Positions 1-7,152 of a stretch of 39,707 nucleotides of DNA are shown here, piece by piece; position 1 is the first letter of the stretch, and each line of letters starts with the position of its first letter. The stretch lies in the NCBI GenBank assembly GCA_049680185.1, contig JBAUHI010000019.1:1-39707 (forward strand), written 5' to 3'. The notes below the pieces were generated by a model, which saw nothing but the letters and a program-made list of their open reading frames with translations, ran no database searches and was not told the DNA's origin. Origin of the DNA: CAMLHU01 sp049680185 (lineage in GTDB: Bacteria; Gemmatimonadota; Gemmatimonadetes; Gemmatimonadales; GWC2-71-9). Both the position numbers and the translations under genes were made by a program.

Positions 1-1091
1 CGGTGGCAGCGCCTCCCGCGCCGAAGCCCGAGGCGTCGAAGCCCGCACCAACGCCCGCACCGACGCCCGCGTCGACGCCCGCCCCGATGGCGGCGCCGGC
101 ATCCACTCCGCGGCCGGCCGCCGTTCCGGTCGCGTCCGGGAACGGCAGCGAGACGGCCGAGGAACGCCTCCGCCGCCGGTCGACCCCGCTGGTGCGCAAG
201 ATGGCCGCGGAACACCAGGTCGACATCAGCGGCATTGCCGGGAGCGGGCTCGCCGGTCGGGTCACCCGAAGCGACCTCGAGAGCTTCCTCGCTTCCGGCG
301 CTCCCGCTCCGCAGGCCGCCGCGCGCGCCCCGCAGGTCCCGCCGGCGATGGCCGGCACGGTGGCGCACATCCCCAACGAACCGTGGGAAGGTGATCGGGT
401 CGAGCCGTGGTCCAAGATCCGCAAGCTCACCGCCGATCACATGATCATGTCGCGTCGGGTCTCGGCCCACGTGAACACCTTCTTCGAGGTCGATTACACC
501 CGTGTGGCCCAGGTGCGGGCCAAGAGCAAGAAGGAATACGCCGATCGTGGCGTGAACCTCACCTTCCTGGCGTTCATCACCAAGGCCGTGGCCGACAATC
601 TCCGCAAGCATCCGGTGGTGAACGCCGCCATCAGCGGTGACAGCACCATCTATCGGCGGGACATCAACGTCGGGATCGCCGTGGCGCTCGACTGGGGGCT
701 CATCGTCCCGGTCATCCGTCACGCCGATGAGCTCTCGCTCCTCGGGGTGGCACGCGCCATCAACGACCTCGGTGAACGTGCACGCACCAAGAAGCTTTCG
801 CCCGACGAGGTTCAGCGCGGGACCTTCACGATCACGAATCCCGGGGGGTTCGGGTCGATCACCGGGACCCCGATCATCAACCAGCCGCAGGTGGCCATCC
901 TGTGCGTCGGGACGATCGAGAAGCAGCCGGCGGTCATCACGCTGCCCGACGGCTCGGACACCATCGCCATCCGCACCCGCGGACTTCTCTCGCTCGCGTT
1001 CGACCATCGGATCGTCGATGGCTCCACGGCCGACCGGTTCATGGCCGACGTCAAGAAGAGCCTCCAGGAATTCCCCGACAGCGTGGCGTGA
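1..1091 (+). CDS. 2-oxoacid dehydrogenase complex E2 (dihydrolipoamide acyltransferase), 5' end missing
   Basis: Acyltransferase core of a pyruvate or branched-chain 2-oxoacid dehydrogenase complex; it moves the acyl group from lipoamide to CoA in the cytoplasm. The visible part begins in an Ala/Pro/Thr-rich hinge, followed by a peripheral subunit-binding domain (STPLVRKMAAEHQVDISGI region, about nt 180-300) and the catalytic domain. The catalytic DHRIVDG motif has its His codon at 1005-1007. The N-terminal lipoyl domain must lie upstream of the window, so the GTG at 3 is not the true start. The small gene at 1093 follows after 1 nt, suggesting one operon. Sequence alone does not separate PDH, branched-chain and oxoglutarate types; the long hinge and single binding domain fit a PDH or branched-chain type. 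Confidence 0.93.
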   Translation, partial: VAAPPAPKPEASKPAPTPAPTPASTPAPMAAPASTPRPAAVPVASGNGSETAEERLRRRSTPLVRKMAAEHQVDISGIAGSGLAGRVTRSDLESFLASGAPAPQAAARAPQVPPAMAGTVAHIPNEPWEGDRVEPWSKIRKLTADHMIMSRRVSAHVNTFFEVDYTRVAQVRAKSKKEYADRGVNLTFLAFITKAVADNLRKHPVVNAAISGDSTIYRRDINVGIAVALDWGLIVPVIRHADELSLLGVARAINDLGERARTKKLSPDEVQRGTFTITNPGGFGSITGTPIINQPQVAILCVGTIEKQPAVITLPDGSDTIAIRTRGLLSLAFDHRIVDGSTADRFMADVKKSLQEFPDSVA

Positions 1092-1092
1092 G

Positions 1093-1428
1093 ATGCCGCG
1101 ATGCCTGAGCGTGTCGCGGGCCGTGGTATCGGCGGGGCGGGAACCGGAGTATCTCGCCACGCTCGGCGACCTGGCCCTCGCGCTCGGGGAGCGGGGGGAA
1201 CACCTCTGGGTGTTCCGGAGCAGTGCGAATCACCACACGTTCCTGGAGTTCAGCGAGAGCCCGTCGGCCGCGTCCCATCGAAGCGTGACCGCAAGGTCGC
1301 CACGGGAAGCGCAGCTCGAGGCGCGGCTGCGGGCCCTGGCCGACTACGCGCCGGATGCCTCGGCGCTTTGGGATGAGGTCGCGCTCACCCCCTCGACCGA
1401 CACCAAGGAGGGACCTGATGCCGCGTAA
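1093..1428 (+). CDS. Conserved-looking small protein of unknown function
   Basis: Encodes 111 residues and is not assigned to a family. It begins 1 nt after the E2 stop and overlaps the next gene by 11 nt, which is how translationally coupled genes look here. The protein has no signal peptide or membrane segment. The middle has a hydrophobic/aromatic stretch (HLWVFRSSANHHTFLEFSE), then an Arg/Glu-rich probable helix ending in SALWDEVAL. The layout recalls small alpha/beta barrel (ABM-like) proteins, but that is only an impression. Downstream in-frame starts are possible; the ATG at 1093 was chosen for its close junction. Coding is supported by length, codon-position GC and tight packing. Confidence 0.7.
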   Translation: MPRCLSVSRAVVSAGREPEYLATLGDLALALGERGEHLWVFRSSANHHTFLEFSESPSAASHRSVTARSPREAQLEARLRALADYAPDASALWDEVALTPSTDTKEGPDAA

Positions 1429-1681
1429 GTTCACCGCCGACGGTGCTGAATGGACCGCCTGGCCCACCGGGTGGAACACCCAGTACGTGCGCGATGAGTT
1501 CGGCCTGCTCTTCGTCCGCGGCGCCGGCAACGATCGCGAGCGCCGGGTCACCCGGTACTCCCCGACCGGGGCCCGCATCCGCGACCTGTCGATGGGGGAA
1601 CTCACTGACGCCGAGCTGCGCGAACTCCTCTCGACGTCTGCGCCGGCCGCGATGTCGCCGGAGACGGGATACCAGCACTGA
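1418..1681 (+). CDS. Small hypothetical protein (87 aa)
   Basis: The ATG at 1418 follows a strong ribosome-binding site (AAGGAGG at about 1405-1411), which decides the start over an upstream in-frame ATG at 1355. The product is soluble, with a Trp/aromatic-rich N-terminus (EWTAWPTGWNTQYVRDEFGL), a basic middle (RERRVTRYSPTGAR) and an acidic helical end (MGELTDAELRELLST). No motif identifies a function. The gene overlaps the previous one by 11 nt and its stop TGA overlaps the probable CTG start of the phosphoesterase, so it sits in the E2-to-SDR operon. Confidence 0.75.
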   Translation: MPRKFTADGAEWTAWPTGWNTQYVRDEFGLLFVRGAGNDRERRVTRYSPTGARIRDLSMGELTDAELRELLSTSAPAAMSPETGYQH

Positions 1682-2517
1682 ACGCCACGGCCGATCTGCA
1701 CCTCCACTCCACCGCATCCGACGGCGAGCTGGCACCCGCCGAGGTGGTGGCCCGGGCCAAGGCGGCCGGCCTGACCGCGATGGCCCTGACCGACCACGAT
1801 ACGCTCGCCGGAGTGCCCGAGGCCCGGGCCGCCGGCGAGCGGCTTGGTGTGCGCGTGGTGACGGGCTGCGAGTTCTCGGTCGCTGCACCGTGGGGGGAGA
1901 TGCACGTGCTCGGGTATCTCCTCCCCGAGCGCGACCCCCAGCTGGAAACGTTCCTGGCTGAATGCCGCACTGACCGTGAGCGGCGGGTGGGCGGGATGGT
2001 CGACCGGCTGGTGGGGCAGGGCATCAAGATCGGCGTCGACGACGTGCGCCAGGAGTCGCGTGGTGGCGCGATGGGCCGGCCCCACGTGGCGCGCGCCTTG
2101 GTGCGCCTGGGCCACGCCCGCGGCATCCAGGAGGCGTTCGACCGCTGGATCGGTCGAGGCCGAGTGGCGTACGTGGACAAGCGCCTTCCGTCCTTCGCGG
2201 ACGTGGCTCGACGGGTCCACGAAGCAGGCGGCCTCGTCTCCGCGGCGCACCTGAAGGATCGCGGATCGCTCGCCGTCCTCCAGCGCCTCAAGGGTGAGGG
2301 GCTCGATGCCGTTGAAACACGTCACCCGAGCCATGCCGGCGATACCCGCACCAACCTGACCGAACATGCGGAACGCCTTGGCCTCCTCCGCACCGGCGGC
2401 AGCGACTGGCACGGGGGCGAGGGCGACGCCACCCACGGGACCATCGGCTCGGAGCAGGTCCCCCTCGAGTGGCTGACGGCGCTCGAAGCAGCGCGGACCC
2501 GGCAGGTGTCGGCGTGA
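1678..2517 (+). CDS. PHP-domain phosphoesterase, probable CTG start
   Basis: Metal-dependent phosphoesterase of the PHP family, closest in layout to the YciV/TrpH (RNase AM, nucleoside 3',5'-bisphosphate phosphatase) branch. Metal-ligand motifs are clear: DLHLHSTASDG at the N-terminus, TDHDT about 30 residues on, GCEFS, and GGSDWHG near the C-terminus. The first in-frame ATG/GTG (1744) would remove DLHLHS. No ATG, GTG or TTG lies in frame just upstream, while CTG at 1678 sits in a CTGA overlap with the previous stop, giving 279 aa. The CTG start is therefore inferred from domain completeness. The gene overlaps the peroxiredoxin downstream by 4 nt (GTGA). The substrate cannot be told from sequence. 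Confidence 0.88.
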   Translation: MNATADLHLHSTASDGELAPAEVVARAKAAGLTAMALTDHDTLAGVPEARAAGERLGVRVVTGCEFSVAAPWGEMHVLGYLLPERDPQLETFLAECRTDRERRVGGMVDRLVGQGIKIGVDDVRQESRGGAMGRPHVARALVRLGHARGIQEAFDRWIGRGRVAYVDKRLPSFADVARRVHEAGGLVSAAHLKDRGSLAVLQRLKGEGLDAVETRHPSHAGDTRTNLTEHAERLGLLRTGGSDWHGGEGDATHGTIGSEQVPLEWLTALEAARTRQVSA

Positions 2518-2966
2518 CCATCCCGGATATCCCGCTCCCGCGCGGTGCGCGAGCACCGGACTTCACGGCGCCGGCATCCAATGGTCGCACGGTGCACCTC
2601 GCGGAGGTCTTGGCCGAGCACCGGGTGTTGCTGGTATTCTATCCCGGCAACGATACGCCCGGCTGCGACCGCCAGCTCTCGGTCCTGCGCGATGAGATCA
2701 TCGCGTATCGTGATGCGGATGTGCGGCCATTCGGCGTCAACCCGGCACCCGTCGCCGCCCACACCGATTACGCCGTCCGGCTCGGGCTCCCGTTCCCGCT
2801 CCTGTCGGATCCGGACCTTGCCATCGCACGGATGTACCAGGCCGTGCGGCGCGACAGCGCGCGCATCGACCGCACCGTCTACCTGATCGACCGGGATGGC
2901 ACCGTGCGCTTTGGCGCGCGCGGGGCGCCGGGGGCGGAGATCTCGCTTGAAGGACTTGGGGGGTAA
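2514..2966 (+). CDS. Peroxiredoxin (AhpC/TSA, BCP-like), one cysteine
   Basis: Thiol peroxidase of the thioredoxin fold, expected to reduce hydrogen peroxide and organic peroxides. The 150-aa product has the PxxxTxxC active-site motif (PGNDTPGC, peroxidatic Cys at residue 51). It is the only Cys in the protein, so a partner thiol or a 1-Cys mechanism is needed. Position +1 onward reads DRQL instead of the TxEA common in BCP/PrxQ. The GTG at 2514 gives a GTGA overlap with the phosphoesterase; a longer reading from 2469 would add an unconserved tail. The SDR gene follows with its ATG overlapping the TAA stop. The nearby trxB could be part of the reducing pathway (inference). Confidence 0.9.
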   Translation: MTIPDIPLPRGARAPDFTAPASNGRTVHLAEVLAEHRVLLVFYPGNDTPGCDRQLSVLRDEIIAYRDADVRPFGVNPAPVAAHTDYAVRLGLPFPLLSDPDLAIARMYQAVRRDSARIDRTVYLIDRDGTVRFGARGAPGAEISLEGLGG

Positions 2967-3697
2967 TGATGGGACGTTCGTTCGACTTCAGCGGCAAGGT
3001 GGTGCTCGTCACCGGCGTCGCACGCAGCAACCAGATCGGTCACGCGGTGGCGGAGGCGTTCGGTTCAGCCGGGGCGAAGCTCGTGGTGTGCGACCGGGAT
3101 GCGGTCGCGGTCTCAGAGCGGGCCAAGGAATTCCTGGGGCGGAAGATCGACGCCCGCGCCGCGGCCGGCGATCTCACGGAACCCGACGTGGCCGCCCTCG
3201 CCGTCGAGACGGCCGTCAAGAACTTTGGCCGGCTCGATGTGCTCGTCAACGTGGCGGGCGGGCTCACGACGTATGGACCGGTCGCCGGCATCGGGGTGGC
3301 CGCGTTCGACCGCGAGATCAACATCAACTTGAAGACCGCGTTCCTGATGTGTCGCGCCGCGGTCGATGCGCTGGCCGCGAGCGAAGGATGCATCGTCAAC
3401 TTCGCGTCGATGGCGGCACTGCGTCCCCTCGCGCCGATGGCGGTGTACGCCGCGGCCAAGAGCGCGGTGGCGGGGCTTACGACGTCACTGGCGCTCGAGC
3501 TCCGTGATCGGAAGGTGCGGGTCAACGCCGTCGCGCCCGGGATGGTCCGCACGCCGGACAACGTCAAGGCGGTGGGTGCGGCGCCGGTGCGCTGGGTGGA
3601 GATGGCCGAGATCACCGATGGCGTCCTCTTCCTGGCCAGCCCGGCGGCGCTCGCGATCACGGGCCATATCCTGCCGATCACCAACGGAGACCTCTGA
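2966..3697 (+). CDS. SDR-family NAD(P)-dependent oxidoreductase
   Basis: Classical-length (243 aa) short-chain dehydrogenase/reductase. It has a Rossmann nucleotide-binding loop (TGVARSNQIG, residues 16-25), the NVAGG segment (about 95-99), catalytic Ser148 in NFASMAA, and the YxxxK pair Tyr161/Lys165 in VYAAAKSA, so it should be active. The spacing in the Gly-rich loop is atypical (V-A-R-S-N-Q-I-G rather than GxxxGIG), somewhat like divergent enoyl-reductase-type loops. The first ATG (2966) overlaps the previous TAA; a second ATG at 2969 is equally possible. Its 3-nt distance from the next SDR suggests that the two are made together. Substrate unknown. Confidence 0.92.
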   Translation: MMGRSFDFSGKVVLVTGVARSNQIGHAVAEAFGSAGAKLVVCDRDAVAVSERAKEFLGRKIDARAAAGDLTEPDVAALAVETAVKNFGRLDVLVNVAGGLTTYGPVAGIGVAAFDREININLKTAFLMCRAAVDALAASEGCIVNFASMAALRPLAPMAVYAAAKSAVAGLTTSLALELRDRKVRVNAVAPGMVRTPDNVKAVGAAPVRWVEMAEITDGVLFLASPAALAITGHILPITNGDL

Positions 3698-3700
3698 CCG

Positions 3701-4432
3701 ATGGAACTGGCCGGTCGGGTCGCCCTCGTCACTGGCGCAGGACGCCGGATCGGCGCCGCGATCGCGGGCGGGCTCCTCGATCGTGGGATGGACCTTGCCC
3801 TCCACTATCACGCGTCCGGCGACGGCGCCGCCGAACTGGCGGCCCTGGCCGCTCGGCATGGCCGGCGTGCGGAGGTGTTCGCGGCCGACCTCGCCGACGC
3901 CACGGCGGCCCGGGAGCTCCCGCGCCGGGTCGCGGCGACGTTCGGCCGCCTCGACGTCCTCATCAACTCCGCCGCCGTGATGGTCCGTGCGCCGGTGGCC
4001 GAGGTGACGCCGGAAAGCTGGGATGCCACGATGGATCTCAACCTGCGGGCCGCCTTCTTCTGCGCGCAGGGTGCGCTGCCGGCCTTGAAGGCGGCGCATG
4101 GGAAGATCGTGAACCTGGCCGACATCGCCGGGTTCGAGCCGTGGCCCGACCACCTCGTCCATTGTGTCAGCAAGGCGGGGGTCGTGATGCTCACCAAGGC
4201 GCTGGCGCGGTCGCTGGCACCGGACATCACCGTGAATGCGGTGGCGCCAGGGGCGGTGCTCCTGCCGGATGATTGGGACGAGCCGACTCGACGGCATTTT
4301 GCCGAGACCACGCCACTCCGCCGGCTGGGTGCGCCATCGGACGTGGTCAAGGCGGTGCTCTATCTCCTCGAGGGCGGCGATTACGTGACGGGCGAGGTCC
4401 TGGTCGTCGACGGCGGCCGGCTGCTCCGCTAG
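3701..4432 (+). CDS. SDR-family protein, pteridine-reductase-like, lacking the usual Ser/Tyr
   Basis: A second 243-aa short-chain dehydrogenase/reductase-fold protein. The TGAGRRIG loop (residues 11-18) is of the TGxxxRxG kind seen in FolM/PTR1-type pteridine reductases, and the Asn motif (INSAA, 88-92) and Lys158 are present. The active site is altered: the Tyr of YxxxK is His154 (HCVSK) and the usual Ser position reads Ala140 (NLADIAG). The DNA codons (CAT and GCC) are unambiguous. It ends in a dimer-type C-terminus (VTGEVLVVDGG). It may be a pseudoenzyme or use another general acid; it could also pair with the intact SDR just upstream. Reading frame and codon use look normal, so it is not a decayed gene. 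Confidence 0.9.
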   Translation: MELAGRVALVTGAGRRIGAAIAGGLLDRGMDLALHYHASGDGAAELAALAARHGRRAEVFAADLADATAARELPRRVAATFGRLDVLINSAAVMVRAPVAEVTPESWDATMDLNLRAAFFCAQGALPALKAAHGKIVNLADIAGFEPWPDHLVHCVSKAGVVMLTKALARSLAPDITVNAVAPGAVLLPDDWDEPTRRHFAETTPLRRLGAPSDVVKAVLYLLEGGDYVTGEVLVVDGGRLLR

Positions 4433-4433
4433 G

Positions 4434-5171
4434 ATGGACGCGCCCACCATCCTGCGCGACGTCGTCGTCATCGGCGGCGGGTGTTACGGCTCCTTCTACG
4501 CCCGACAGATGATCGAGGCGCGTGCGAAGGAGAAGGCCGTGTTCGCACGGCTGCTGCTGGTCGATCGCGACCCGGGTTGTCCCGCGGTGTCCGAATTCGC
4601 CGGCGTGCCGGGGCTCGAGGTCATTGCTGCAGAGTGGACCGCATTCCTCGACGGATATCTCGAAGCGGCGTCGGCGGGCACTGACGACGTCATCATTCCC
4701 TCGCCCTTGATGCCGCATCTGCTCCTGGAGTGGCTCGTTCGGCGCGCCTCGGATCGCTGGCGCGACCGGTCCATCGGCTCGGGGCCGCTCCCCGGTGTGC
4801 TGGGGACGCCGTACGAGCGTCAGGGTCGGGACGGGAGCACGTATGTCTCGTTCGCCGACTGGATCTGCCCGACCCATTGCACCGAGCCCGCACTCTGTCC
4901 GGTCATCCGGGCGCCCCGCACCTGGGAGATGTCCGAAGCAATGGAGCGGTTCTGCCGAGCTCACGATGTGGCGGGGCCGGCCCTCTTCCAGGTACGGCAC
5001 CTCGTCCATGGCGTCGGCGGATTCAGCGTGGCGGCGGTGCTCGCGGCAGAACGGACCTTGATCGATGCCGTGGAGCAGGGAAGGGAGGCGTTGGTGGTGG
5101 GGACCGTCTCATCGTGCCACGGAGCGGCTGGCCTGCTTCGGATCGGCGCTCCGGGAACCGCGGAACGTTGA
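4434..5171 (+). CDS. Unknown protein with Rossmann-like N-terminus and a Cys cluster
   Basis: A 245-aa protein that I do not recognise. The N-terminus (VVVIGGGCYGSFYARQM, residues 10-26) looks like a dinucleotide-binding beta-Gly-loop-helix, and LLLVDRDPGCP (41-50) could be the second strand. A middle segment carries C145-x3-C149-x5-C155 (CPTHCTEPALC), followed by APRTWEMSEAM. A late SSCHGA motif adds another Cys/His. There is no signal peptide or clear membrane helix. It starts 1 nt after the second SDR and is the last gene of this operon; the octamer-repeat gap and trxB follow. Metal or Fe-S binding is possible from the Cys spacing but unproven. Confidence 0.82.
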   Translation: MDAPTILRDVVVIGGGCYGSFYARQMIEARAKEKAVFARLLLVDRDPGCPAVSEFAGVPGLEVIAAEWTAFLDGYLEAASAGTDDVIIPSPLMPHLLLEWLVRRASDRWRDRSIGSGPLPGVLGTPYERQGRDGSTYVSFADWICPTHCTEPALCPVIRAPRTWEMSEAMERFCRAHDVAGPALFQVRHLVHGVGGFSVAAVLAAERTLIDAVEQGREALVVGTVSSCHGAAGLLRIGAPGTAER

Positions 5172-5198
5172 ATAGGATGAGGAACGTGCGACTATGTT
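5168..5198 (+). promoter_or_regulatory. Weak candidate promoter upstream of the octamer repeat and trxB
   Basis: TTGAAT (5168-5173) and TATGTT (5193-5198) are 19 nt apart, longer than ideal. This is the only AT-richer patch between the upstream operon and trxB. If used, the whole octamer array would be transcribed as the trxB leader. Confidence 0.3.
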
Positions 5199-5204
5199 AT
5201 GTGA

Positions 5205-5356
5205 GACGCACGGACGCACGGACGCACGGACGCACAGGCGCACAGGCGCACAGATGCACAGGCGCACGGACGCACAGGCGCACAAACGCACAGATGCACA
5301 GACGCTCGGATCCACTGAGCCACTGACCAACTGAGCCACTGACCAACTGACCCATG
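5205..5356 (+). repeat. Tandem array of nineteen 8-bp units ending in the trxB start codon
   Basis: The 152 nt divide exactly into nineteen octamers with no indels. The first units are GACGCACG/GACGCACA/GGCGCACA types; after 5309 they shift to GAGCCACT/GACCAACT types. The last unit (GACCCATG) contains the trxB ATG at 5354-5356. Position 6 is C or A and positions 1-2 are mostly GA throughout, so the period holds even where the sequence changes. It fills the gap between 5171 and trxB and leaves no Shine-Dalgarno sequence. Short open frames across it, in either strand, are repeat artefacts. Confidence 0.9.
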
Positions 5357-6310
5357 CCCGATCCCAGCACGCACGAACTCGACACGATCATCATCGGCGG
5401 CGGCCCTGCCGGTCTCTGTGCGGCGATGTATGCCGGCCGCGGGATGCTCCGCTCGGTCCTTCTGGAACGTGGCGTGCCGGGAGGTGAGCTCCTCAACACC
5501 GAGGTGATCGAGGACTATCCGGGGTTCGAGAGCATCCTGGGTCGCGATCTGGCCCAGAAGATGACCGACCACGCCATCAAGTTCGGTGCCGGCATCCGGC
5601 AGGAGACGGTCGAGTCGGTCGAGAAGCAGGCCGATGGCACCTTTGTGGTCGCCACCGAATCGGGTGCGACGTATCATGCCCCCACGGTCATCCTCACCGC
5701 TGGCGGCACGCCGACCAAGCTGGGCGTGCCCGGCGAGCTCGAATACGCCGGTCGCGGAGTGTCCTACTGCGCGGTCTGCGATGGCGCCTTCTTCAAGGGC
5801 GACACGATCGCGGTAGTGGGCGGCGGCGATGCGGCGGTGGAAGAGGCCGACTACCTGACACGCTACGCCGCGAAGGTCTACGTCCTCCATCGGCGCGACG
5901 AATTTCGGGCCTCCCGGATCCTGCAGGATCGGCTCTTCGCCAATCCGAAGATCGAGGTGGTCTGGAACACCAAGGTGCTCGAGCTGGTGGGCGGGCCTTC
6001 GGGTCTGACGCACCTCCGCCTGGAAGAAACGACCTCCGGCGCAGTGTCGAACCTCGACGTGACCGGATGTTTCATCTTCGTCGGATTCAAGCCGAATTCG
6101 GGGCTCATCAAGGGGCACTTTTCCCACGATGCGAGCGGCTACATCATCACCGATGACCGGATGATGACCTCCATCCCGGGCCTCTTCGCTGCGGGCGATC
6201 TCCGGGTCCAGCTCACCCGCCAGGTCACGACCGCCGTCGGCGACGCCACCACCGCCGCCATCGCGGTCGAGAAATACCTGGCGCACCAGCGGAGCCAGGC
6301 CGGTGTCTGA
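5354..6310 (+). CDS. trxB: Thioredoxin-disulfide reductase
   Basis: FAD- and NADPH-dependent flavoprotein that reduces thioredoxin. The 318-aa length is typical. The FAD loop GGGPAG is at residues 15-20, the redox CAVC (Cys139/Cys142) is followed by DGAFF, the NADPH loop VGGGDAA comes about 20 residues later, and the C-terminal FAD motif (GLFAAGDLR) is present. The ATG at 5354 is the only sensible start but has no Shine-Dalgarno because the octamer array runs right up to it. The MBL gene overlaps the 3' end by 8 nt. It may recharge a thioredoxin that serves the peroxiredoxin at 2514 (inference). Confidence 0.96.
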   Translation: MPDPSTHELDTIIIGGGPAGLCAAMYAGRGMLRSVLLERGVPGGELLNTEVIEDYPGFESILGRDLAQKMTDHAIKFGAGIRQETVESVEKQADGTFVVATESGATYHAPTVILTAGGTPTKLGVPGELEYAGRGVSYCAVCDGAFFKGDTIAVVGGGDAAVEEADYLTRYAAKVYVLHRRDEFRASRILQDRLFANPKIEVVWNTKVLELVGGPSGLTHLRLEETTSGAVSNLDVTGCFIFVGFKPNSGLIKGHFSHDASGYIITDDRMMTSIPGLFAAGDLRVQLTRQVTTAVGDATTAAIAVEKYLAHQRSQAGV

Positions 6311-6947
6311 CCTCGCGGTCCAGACGATCCCCAACGGACGCTACGTCGAGAACTGTTACCTCCTCGGCGATCCTGATGCAGGCGTGGCGGTGCTGATCGA
6401 TCCCGGCGAAGAACCGGAACGCGCCCTCGCCGCCCTCCGCCACCACGGCTGGTCCCTGGCCTCGATCTGGCTCACCCACGGCCACGTCGACCACGTGCTC
6501 GGCGTGGGCGCGGTGCAGGCCGCGACCGGCGCGCCGATCCGCCTGCATCCCGACGACCGCTTCCTGTACGATGACGCACCGAACGAGACCGCTGATCCTC
6601 AGGTCGTCATCGACATGCCGCCGCCCGACGCAGGTTGGCAGGACGGAGAGGTGGTCATGGTCGGCCGGCACTCGTTCACCGTCCGTCATGTGCCGGGGCA
6701 CTCCCCAGGCCATGTCTGCTTCATCGGAGCCGATGCGGTCTTCGGAGGCGACGTGCTCTTCAGCGGCACCATCGGCCGGACGGACCTGCCCGGCGCCGAT
6801 CACCACACCCTGATCGACAGCATCCAGCGGGTGCTGCTGGCGCTCCCCGACACGACGACGGTCTTCCCCGGCCACGGCCGGCCGACCACCATCGGCGTCG
6901 AGCGGGAGACCAATCCATATCTGGGCGTGGTGCGCCATGGCGGGTGA
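6303..6947 (+). CDS. MBL-fold metallo-hydrolase (glyoxalase II-like)
   Basis: Metallo-beta-lactamase-fold hydrolase of 214 aa. The zinc motif THGHVDH lies at residues 58-64, with later ligands in PGHSPGH, the GGDVLF segment and FPGHG near the C-terminus. The arrangement matches the hydroxyacylglutathione-hydrolase-like group, whose members include thioester hydrolases and persulfide dioxygenases; the exact substrate cannot be told. The GTG at 6303 overlaps trxB by 8 nt, so the two are coupled and a thiol-related role is plausible. The small zinc-ribbon gene overlaps its 3' end by 11 nt. Confidence 0.92.
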   Translation: MSDLAVQTIPNGRYVENCYLLGDPDAGVAVLIDPGEEPERALAALRHHGWSLASIWLTHGHVDHVLGVGAVQAATGAPIRLHPDDRFLYDDAPNETADPQVVIDMPPPDAGWQDGEVVMVGRHSFTVRHVPGHSPGHVCFIGADAVFGGDVLFSGTIGRTDLPGADHHTLIDSIQRVLLALPDTTTVFPGHGRPTTIGVERETNPYLGVVRHGG

Positions 6948-7152
6948 GTCGCGACGCCCCGATGTGCCGCCCGCGGCGCCGCAGTCACCCACCGGTCCGA
7001 CCATCGAACCATCCGCCCAATCGCCCGTCCGCCCGTCCGACCCACCCACCTGCAACCGGTGCGGCTTTCCGGTCGTGTCCCGGGTGTGGGGGTGCAAGAA
7101 CCCGTGCCCCAACTGCGGTACCGTGTACCCCCTCGGTGACTGCTCCGACTGA
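6937..7152 (+). CDS. Small zinc-ribbon protein with repeat-derived linker
   Basis: Encodes 71 aa. Residues 1-38 are low-complexity and Pro/Ser-rich; residues 39-71 carry six Cys (CNRC, then C, then CPNC, and a last C: C-x2-C-x10-C-x3-C-x2-C-x9-C), which looks like a rubredoxin/zinc-ribbon-type metal site. The Pro-rich part is encoded by an 8-bp tandem array (6989-7044), so part of the protein arose from the repeat. The ATG at 6937 overlaps the MBL gene by 11 nt and the next gene's probable GTG start (7136) lies inside its 3' end. Function unknown. Confidence 0.72.
   Translation: MAGESRRPDVPPAAPQSPTGPTIEPSAQSPVRPSDPPTCNRCGFPVVSRVWGCKNPCPNCGTVYPLGDCSD
6989..7044 (+). repeat. Octamer tandem array inside a coding sequence
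   Basis: Seven consecutive 8-bp units, rough consensus YCGNCCRT (for example CCGACCAT, CCGCCCAA, CCGCCCGT). Since 8 is not a multiple of 3, successive units are read in rotating frames, giving the mixed Pro/Ser/Thr/Glu/Gln/Arg linker (residues 18-36) of the zinc-ribbon protein. Units are imperfect but in register. Confidence 0.72.

Noticed and set aside
637..1092. Long frame-1 reading starting at 637 and running through the E2 gene
   Set aside because: The part before 1093 is an out-of-frame shadow of the E2 gene; only the section after 1093 is likely real.
5205..5356. CRISPR array
   Set aside because: Units are 8 bp with no spacers and no cas genes are nearby.
5192..6334. Minus-strand frames rich in CASVRLCAC repeats
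   Set aside because: Translations of the octamer array; period 8 read in three frames, not a protein repeat family.
6635..7135. N-terminal extension of the glycosyltransferase back to 6635
   Set aside because: This stretch is the MBL and zinc-ribbon genes in another frame, with low-complexity Arg/Pro translation.
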